This document shows, piece after piece, positions 56,511 to 64,000 of a stretch of 64,000 nt of DNA. Position numbers and translations under genes: made by a program. Source of the DNA: Cryptomeria japonica (Eukaryota > Streptophyta > Pinopsida > Cupressales > Cupressaceae). The stretch spans positions 477,058,900 through 477,122,899 of the forward strand of contig NC_081406.1 of assembly GCF_030272615.1 (NCBI RefSeq), written 5' to 3'. The notes beneath the pieces are model-generated. The model had not been told where the DNA came from. It did no database searches and was given only the letters and a program-made list of their open reading frames with translations. Position 1 is the first letter of the stretch. Each line of letters starts with the position of its first letter.

Positions 56511-59393
56511 CTAAGAAATCCAAGATGAATCTTCAACTGGTCTGTCCTTCCACTTCACAAGATACTCCTTATTCTGATTGCTTTGGGTACTACGCCCAAT
56601 CCTATTGTCCAAAATGTCTTCAATCTGATCTGGTTCCTTCTGGGGCAACTCTTTCTCCAAGTCTACAATATTGTCCTCACTGAATTTTGGTTCATGATAC
56701 GCATGAATATCTGCAATGTTAAACATAGGTGAAATACTCAGACTATCCGGTAACTCCACTTCATATGCATTCCCAAAACCGAACTTCCTCAAAATATTGC
56801 AAGGTCCAAACTTCCTCATCTGCAACTTGTAACTTCCAACTGGAAATCTTTCTTTTCTTAGATATACCATCACTTCATCACCAACTTGAAATTCCTTATG
56901 TCTCCTCTTCTCATCTTCCTTCTCCTTATACTTGATGTTCATGTCCTTCAAATGTTGCATAACCTGAATATGCAAGGTTGCCATGTGATCTGCAAAGTCT
57001 TCTACTTCTGAACTTTTTCGGTCTTCAATGCTAACATCTCTTAATTCTTATAGGCCTCTATGATGCACTCCTATAACAATCTCAAAAGGTGTTCTTCGGG
57101 TACTCATGTTTACTGAATTATTGTAGGCAAACTCTATTTGTGCAAGAATCAAATCCCAACTCCTGGTTTTATCTCCAATTAGACATCTCAACAAATTTCC
57201 CAAGCTCCAATTAACTACTTCTGTCTATCCATTAGTCTGTGGATGAAAAGTAGAACTGAACTTCAAATCTATCTTCATCTTCTTCCAAAGTGTTCTCCAA
57301 AAATAGCCAACAAACTTAGTGTCTTTGTCTGAAACTATGCTCTTAGGTAATCTGTGCAATCTCACTACTTCCTTGAAAACTAGGTCTGCGACATGCAATG
57401 CATCTGATGTCTTCTTACAAGGTATGAAATGAGCCATCTTCGAGAATCTATCCACTACCACAAATATAGAATCATTCCCTCTTGGTGTTTTAGGTAATCC
57501 AAGTATGAAATCTATGCTTATATCCTCCCAAGGTCTTACTAGTACTGTCAAAGGTTTATACAATCCCACATTCTGACTAGTACCCTTTGCAACTTGACAA
57601 ACTCTACAACTTTGCACATATTTCTTAACATCTTTATGAATCCGGGGCCAAAAGTAATGCTCACTCACCAATGCTACTATTTTGTCAATACCAAAATGTC
57701 TAGCTAATCCTCCACTGTGTTTCTCCTTTATCAGATTCTCCCTCATAGAACTCTTAGGTATGCACAACTGAACTCCTCTGAATAACATCCCATCCTGAAT
57801 GAAGTAATCCAACCACTTATTTCTATCTACCATAGCTGGTTCTCTACATGCTCTCCAAGGTTCTGCAAAATTTGGGTCATCATCATACAAGGTCTTCAAT
57901 TCCTCAAATCCTAATATTGTCACTTTTATCTCTGTCAGCAAATACCTTCTCCTACTCAATGCATCAACAACTTTGTTAGATTTCCCATTTCTATGCTTCA
58001 AAGTAAAGGTGTAACTGCGCAAAAATTCTACCCATCTCATATGTCTCTGATTCAACTTACTCTGACTGTTCAAATACTGCAAGGCTTGATGATTTGTATA
58101 CAACACAAACTCCTTAGGTAACAAGTAATGTCTCCACTTATTCAAGGCTTGAACTATGGCATAAAACTCCTGATCATACACTGAATATCTCTTCCAGGTT
58201 TTATTCAATTTCTCACTGAAATAAGCTACTTCTCTCCCTTCCTGACTCAAGATTGTTCCTATTGTTGTTCCACTTGCATCACAATCCACTTGAAATACTT
58301 TATTAAAATCTGGTAAAGTCAACACAAGCTGCTTAGTCACTTTCTGCTTCAATAGTTCAAAACTTTTGTTTTCTTTGGTGATCCACTTGAATTCCTTCTT
58401 ATCTCCTCTCATTGTCTCAGTCATAGGGTTACAAACTGAACTGAAATTTCTGATAAGCTTTCGATAAAAACTAGCCAATCCATGAAATGATCTTACCTCT
58501 CTAATGATTTCTGGTGTAGACCACTCAGCAATCGCTTTTACTTTCTCAGGGCCCATCATCGAACCATCCTTAGATATCACAAATCTCAAATAGACTAACT
58601 CATCTTTCATGAAAGTACACTTCTTGATATTTATCAACAACTTTTCTTTTCTCAACCTCTGCAAAACTTGTCTCAAATGCAACAAATGCTCCTTTTTTGT
58701 CTTACTAAAAATAATAATGTCATCCAAATACACAATAACAAACTTACCCAAGAATTTCTTCAATACCTCATTCATCAGCCTCATGAAAGTACTCAGTGCA
58801 TTAGTTAACCCAAAAGGCATCACCAACCATTCATACAATCCTTTATTTGTATTGAATGTTGTCTTCCACTCATCTTCTTTGATCCTGATCTGATGATATC
58901 TACTCTTCAAATCTATCTTTGTAAATTATTTGATTCCACTTAAATAGTCTATTATGTCATCCATCCTAAGAAAAGGAAACTGATATTTCACTGTGATCTT
59001 GTTTATTGCTCTAGAATTAGTACACATTCTCCATTCTCCATTCTTTTTAGGTGCTAATATTGTTGGTACTACACAAGGGCTCAAACTTTCTCTGATCAAA
59101 CCTTTCTTCAACAACTCCTGCACTTATCTATTCAGTTCTTCATTCTCTGTCGATGTCATCCGGTGTGCAGCTTTGTTAGGAAAGCTAGCTCCAGGAACTA
59201 GGTCCATGCAATGACTAATACTTCTCATAGGTGGAAATCCATCAGGTACATTATCTGAAATGATGTCTTCATATTCTGTCAACAAATATTTTATCTCTTC
59301 TGTTTGTTCCTCTTCATGCTTTGGATTCTCAGTCTTCTTAGGAATTAAGGCAAAACACACATTCTCATGTCTCAATCCATCTAGGAATTTCCT
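56511..59393 (-). pseudogene. Decayed Ty3 chromovirus pol, cut at 59394
   Basis: Minus strand pieces: protease-RT linker and RT start 59393-58926 ([33 protein letters not shown]). Then RT-RNase H-integrase 58910-57225 (IVYLDDIIIFSK, QVDCDASGTTIGTIL, SIDFILGLPKTPRGNDS, VSDKDTKF, HPQTNG). Then the integrase end and chromodomain 56984-56511 (EYLVKWKDRPVEDSSW). Stops include a TAG at 57225-57227 (CAG in relatives), one near 58925 and one near 57046. Gag, protease and the 5' LTR would lie beyond the copia insertion, outside the window. It differs clearly from the intact chromovirus at 19252-26872. Confidence 0.85.
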
Positions 59394-61111
59394 TGTTGGC
59401 ATTGAGTTGTCATTGATGTCAACGGATATTGCAGGATATCGGTAGGATATGTTAACCTGGTATGAAGAAGGTTGAACCGGCATAAGGAAGATTAACATGA
59501 AGGCTTGTCAACTGGTATGAAGACGTGGACGACAAGCAGGTATTGAGAATGTCAGTGGCATCAATGGTAAGAGGTGATATGACATTGTGTGTTGGCATGA
59601 CAAGTTGTAACTGGTAAGAAGGTTGGCTCTGTTTGTTTGTGATAATGTTTGTAATGAAGAGGTGGAGTGACAAAGAGATCACAAACCAACGGAGGTGAAG
59701 TTGAGCTATCGGTGTAGTGTATGTTGTTGGATAGCAGCAGGAGAAGGTTTTACCGGTAAGGGTTTGTGCCGATATGAGGATTTGTTCAATTTTCAATTTT
59801 AAACCGACCCTGTGTCGGTGAGATGAGTGTATGACGATGTGATGCCATGTGGAGCTGAGCTAGCGATCAGGCAAAGGTCGGTGAAGTGTCCGTCGACATG
59901 GTTGTTGGAGCAGTTAGTCGATATTAAATGAAACAACCACAAATCACAGGTCGTTGACAAATTGGTGCAGCTCGAGGAAGAATGAACGACAAAGAAAGAT
60001 CAAGGAGTTGTTGGCGCCTGGATCGAAGCAAGGAAATCATATTGCAGGAGGACCTCGAGAAGGAAACAACTGGGTCATATATGTGTCAACAGATTTCAAG
60101 GCCGGAAATCAAGGTCGGGTTTTCTATTCTTGGCAAACATACTTTGGACAGATGGAAAACACGTGATGGCTTATCCCTCCAAAGCAGGCGTGTGATCCAA
60201 GGCGGATTAGATCATATTGGATGCAGATTTGGTCGGTATAAGGAAACCCTAGCCGACCTTTGTTTGAATTGGTTTTTAGCAGGAAAGCTTCATTTTAAAT
60301 ATGGTGACCTAAGACAGATAGTGTTGTTGTTGAAGGGAGAAGGAAAGTGTGAAATTGTTGTCTAAGAGCTGAAGAGATAAACACCTGAAGTGTTTGTGAG
60401 TGAAGATTGTACCAATAAGGAGAAGAAGGGTAAATCGGTGTAAGGAACAAATCGACATAGTGAGCATAGAACACAGATGCGACAAATTGAAAGAAGCAAA
60501 ACCTGATAAAGAGTGATCGAGTGTGAATTGAATTCAACAGAACAAAGGGAGAGAATATTTAGCCAAGTTAGAACCAGAAGAAAGGCTAAGTTGCAGTGTG
60601 TGTTGAGTTAACACAAACCGATAAGATAGAAATTGGTAGCGCAAAGATTTGAAGAGTTGCAAAACTTCATTTGTAGCGGGGATCTCATTTGTATATCTAA
60701 GTTTTCATATTGTTATTCACTAAGTAGGTGCTTAGTGTAGGGGTTGTAGCTCCTTTAGGTTGTAGCCTATAAATTGTGTAGGGGTTGGTACTCCTTTGAG
60801 TTGGTGCTCTAAAATTTGTAATCAGATCTTTTCATTGTGAGGCTGGATTGGAGCAGAAGATCTCCAATAGCTATTCTCACCAAGGTTTTTCCCACATTGG
60901 TTTTTCTTCGTACATCTGGTGTTATGTGTTGCATCTTCATGTGTGTGTTGTATTAATCTTTTAGTTATTTCTCCTACATACCTTGTTTGCATTGCTTTGG
61001 TAACTGGTCTGCATTTTGTGTATTTCATATTGAATTGGTATAGCTCTGATTAAGTAAAAATCATTTAAATCACTGATTCAGCCCCCTCTCAGTGATCCAT
61101 TGTGTCCAACA
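59394..61111 (+). repeat. 5' LTR of the second copia element, 1718 bp
   Basis: Starts TGTTGG and ends CCAACA (perfect 6-bp inverted ends). A plus-strand TATA-like gtataagg lies at about 60236-60243. The U5 end carries ctgattcagccccctctcagtg, similar in form to 34980-35020. Confidence 0.8.
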
Positions 61112-61112
61112 A

Positions 61113-61125
61113 TTGATATCAGAGC
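61113..61125 (+). promoter_or_regulatory. Primer binding site
   Basis: ttgatatcagagc one base after the LTR end; it differs from the usual TGGTATCAGAGC in the first few bases. Confidence 0.7.
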
Positions 61126-61186
61126 CTAGGTACCCTATTTTGTCAAACCGTTCTCTAGCTTGGGGAGATCCTGTCAAATGTTCACA

Positions 61187-63318
61187 ATGGCAAGAAATGA
61201 ATCAACCTCCTCAAAAGCCCCTATGTTTGATGGTGTCAACTGTGCCTTTTGGAGTAGAAGAATGGAAACCTATTTGTCCTCTCTAGGTTGTGAATGGGTA
61301 TACAGTTCCTAATAATCCTTCTACTGATCCACATGCTAAGAAGGAATATGAGAATAATGTTAAGGGAAAAAATGTTATTCTTAGTGGGCTATATGATAAT
61401 GAGTTTGTTAAGGTCATGCACTGCTCATCTGCCAAAACAACTTGGGATAAGTTGCAAAAAATATTTGAAGGCGATGCTAAAGTCAAGGAAGTCAAGTTAC
61501 AGACATTGAGAGCACAACTTGAGGGTTTGAAGATGAGAGATGAAGAGAAGATTGTTAACTATCTCCAAAGGATTGATGAAACAACAAACACCATTAGAGG
61601 GCTTGGAGAAGAAATAAAAGATGAGGTGGTAGTGAAGAAAGTATTTAGATCCCTCACACCTAAGTATGATACAAAAGTTTCTCCAATAGAAAAAGCAAAA
61701 GATGTGAAAGTCTTTACAATGGATGAGTTGTATGGATCCCTAACTACTTATGAAATGAGGACTACCGATACTGAGGTTGTGAAGAAAGAAGTTGCATTCA
61801 AAACATCAAGAAAAGGAAAAGAAGAGTCTTCTCATGATGGAACCGGTGAAGACTCTGATGATATCATGGCCAACTTTGTCATAAGACTCAAGACGGGTTC
61901 AGGCAAATACAAAGGCAAGTTGCCCCTGAAATGTTTCAACTGTGGAAAGATTGGACATTTTGTTGTCAAATGTCCCTATGGTGATAAGAATGAAGATGAT
62001 CAATCAAGTGGTAGCAGATCATACAGTAAGGACACGAAAAACAATATCTACAGGCATGGTAGAAGAGGCAACCGGAAGCAGAATAGTCTTTACACGCATG
62101 AAAATGATACCACCGATGAGGAGAGTGTCTCAGATGACTGTTGCAGTGAAGATGAAGTCAGTACACCCCTTTTCATGGCCCAAGAGGTTCTGGTACTTGA
62201 AGAAGGAGAAGAGGAAGAGAAAGAAGGAGAAGTAGATCTTTAAGTAGAGTTCATCAGTGCCTTGGAAGAGCTAAAGAAAACAAGGAAGAGATCTGAAGAA
62301 GGTGAAAAAGGTTGTAGCTGAAGAACAAGAGATGTTGGAGAAATTTCTTGAAGAGTCCAAGAAAACAATTGCAGATCTAAAACTTCAATTGGAAGAAGCC
62401 AAGAGGATCTGTGAAGTTACTAGCACCGGCTTGAGTAAAAAGGAGAAGGAGCATCAGAATCTAGAAGAAGAAATTGTCAAGCTCCAGAAGGAATTAGAGA
62501 AAAGAAAGGAAGAAATAAAAGTGAGAAGCAAATATGAAGGTAGCACTGAAGCTTTAGACAAGATGTTGAGAAAACATAAGCAATCTAAAGATATCGGTAG
62601 CTTAGGATTCGAAGAGGGTCAAAGTTCAAATAGAAAAGACACATCCAGTAAGGAGATACTGTTTACTTCTTCAAATGAAGGTGAAGAGAAGAAGACATTC
62701 ACGATAAGGAAAGATACCGGTAAGAAGACATATGAAAATGTTGCTAAGAACCGTCACACAAACAAGTATACACAATCAATGAACCACGGACCATACTCAA
62801 TGCACCGACATGCAGATCCAAGGAGAAATGCAAGAGATGATCATGAATGATTCACTAGAGTTAGCAGCATTAAAGGAAGACCCCTGGTGAGACAGTCATT
62901 TGCAGGACCAAGACAATCTAACTGGTATGTTCCAAACTTTCGTGGTTATTGTCACCAATCTAATTGGTTTGGTCATAGAATGGAAAATTGTAGGAGAATG
63001 AATGTAAGTCCTAGTCTTGAGAGTAGAAACTCATTTGCTGCATTACAAGGTACAAATGCCACATGTTATAATTGCAATGATTTTGGTCATAAGAGTTATG
63101 AGTGTAGGAGAAATATGCAGATGTCCTACAAGAATGTTTTGGATACATCTTTCAATGCTAATATAAAATGTTACAAGTGTCAAATTTTTGGTCACATAGC
63201 AAGGAATTGTAAGCTGGGAGCTGATGGAAAAAAGAAGACAATACCGGATCGGAAGATAGAGACTAAACCGGAATACAAGATGACAGAAGAAGAGAAGAAA
63301 GAAGAAAAACGGGTTTGA
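61187..63318 (+). pseudogene. Copia gag with coiled coil and several zinc knuckles, broken
   Basis: Starts at ATG 61187 (APMFDGVNCAFW, a UBN2-type gag start). It shifts frame near 61275, where about 20 bases seem lost, and runs on to a TAG at 62241-62243, passing the knuckle CFNCGKIGHFVVKC (about 61930). After a frame change, 62302-62850 is a long coiled coil (LEESKKTIADLKLQLEEAK). 62887-63318 carries a knuckle-like CHQSNWFGHRMENC with its second cysteine lost, and two good knuckles CYNCNDFGHKSYEC and CYKCQIFGHIARNC. Stops at 62848-62850 and 63316-63318. This long multi-knuckle gag is larger than in typical copia elements. Confidence 0.8.
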
Positions 63319-64000
63319 ATAGAGAAAGAGAAGAACAAGACAGAGTCAAGCTTGATTGTGCAAACGACTCTACATGCTGAAAGGAGGAATCTATGGGTAG
63401 TAGATAGTGGTTGCTCAAATCACATGACCGGAGATAAGAAAAAGTTCATCAAGCTTGATGATTGGAATGGTGGCTCTGTCCGATTTGGTGACAACTCTAT
63501 CAAAATTAAAGGTTGTGGTACATTGAATATAGATGGCAAGCTTAAGGCTCATGATGTGTACTAGGTGGAAGGACTAAAGCACAATTTGCTGAGTGTTAGT
63601 AAGATGTGTGACAAAGGGTACAAGTTCACATTTGACTCTACCGGTTGTCAGATAAGAAAGAAGAGTACTGATTAGGTTGTGGCAGAAGGAAAGAGAACAG
63701 ATGGTAATGTCTACAATCTGAAGGAATGCTTCGAGTCCCAATGCATGATGGTCCAGGTTGATGAAGCTAGTTGTGGCACCGAAGATTAGGCCATGTGAAC
63801 TTTGAAAATCTGGCGAAGATAAGCAAGAACTAGTATGTAAGAAACATTCCACAATTAACAAAACCAACAAGTACTTTTTGTGATGAATGTATCAAAGGCA
63901 AGAAAATCAAAGTAAGTTGCAAAACAAAAGAGTACAATACCTCAAGACCTTTGGAATTAGTGCATACAGATTTGTGTGGGACATCAAGGTCAAGGGCTCT
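63319..64000 (+). pseudogene. Copia protease and integrase start, broken
   Basis: Protease-like LWVVDSGCSNHMTGD (from about 63388) with the DSG active site. Then a TAG at 63562-63564, VEGLKHNLLSVSKMC, another TAG near 63674, a shift, and the GAG-pre-integrase segment from about 63779 (LWHRRLGHVNFENL; CDECIKGKK) with a stop near 63830. The window ends at the first integrase aspartate (LVHTDLCG). Non-functional. Confidence 0.8.

Larger units (their letters stand above)
59394..64000 (+). mobile_element. Ty1-copia element, 5' part, running off the window
   Basis: 5' LTR 59394-61111, primer site, gag and the start of pol, all on the plus strand. It is inserted in the chromovirus pol; the left flank ttcct (59389-59393) should recur after the missing 3' LTR. 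Frames are broken, so it is inactive. Confidence 0.85.

Noticed and set aside
1-64000. tRNA, rRNA or small RNA genes
   Set aside because: No cloverleaf-type or rRNA-like sequence was noticed; the tRNA-Met matches are only primer binding sites.

Overview
The window looks like nuclear DNA from a plant with a very large, repeat-filled genome. I infer a gymnosperm, probably a conifer, from the gene-poor AT-rich sequence, deeply nested retroelements and the families seen; this is not proven. I found no intact ordinary host gene. Nearly everything supportable is mobile DNA of different ages, several layers deep. No tRNA, rRNA or CRISPR was found.

Layout. 1-788: 3' end of a hAT DNA transposon with a broken transposase C-terminus. 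About 3.5-19 kb: two related elements on the minus strand that carry one large protein of unknown function. The younger (4451-13483, 5-bp duplication agtcc, 1079-codon open frame) sits inside an older decayed relative (about 3524-18955). Upstream of its promoter the younger one holds twelve copies of a 35-nt hairpin spaced about 166 bp apart. A solo LTR (9951-11601) landed in that array, and removing it restores the 166-bp phase. 19252-26872: a young, apparently intact Ty3 chromovirus with matching 1389-bp LTRs and a 1601-codon gag-pol. 28.1-33.3 kb: LTR-like DNA around a frameshifted, apparently intronless PDS5 (cohesin regulator) fragment.

33277-34787 and 37498-38316: two deletion derivatives of one hAT-like family, keeping GACTCG-rich ends and only the transposase tail. 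35265-39759: a third member of the minus-strand element type, without an ORF (duplication caccc). It splits an unidentified plus-strand coding remnant, whose frame is restored when it is removed. 41.3 kb: a cluster of five short hairpins with different stems. 44419-50399: a Ty1-copia element (duplication gagaa) with broken frames. 51.2-52.3 kb: a Ty3 pol remnant. 53.7-55.1 kb: a LINE remnant. 55.7-59.4 kb: a decayed chromovirus, cut at 59394 by another copia element that runs off the window end.

The most unusual system is the set of three minus-strand elements (3.5-19 kb and 35.3-39.8 kb). They have TGTT-type termini where resolved, a palindrome just inside the right end, a TATA-like box 810-860 bp from the left end, arrays of hairpin-forming tandem repeats that differ between members, and in two of the three a large ORF that ends just upstream of that TATA-like box. 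They behave like very long LTRs with a gene inside, or like an undescribed element class. I could not find a paired LTR for them.
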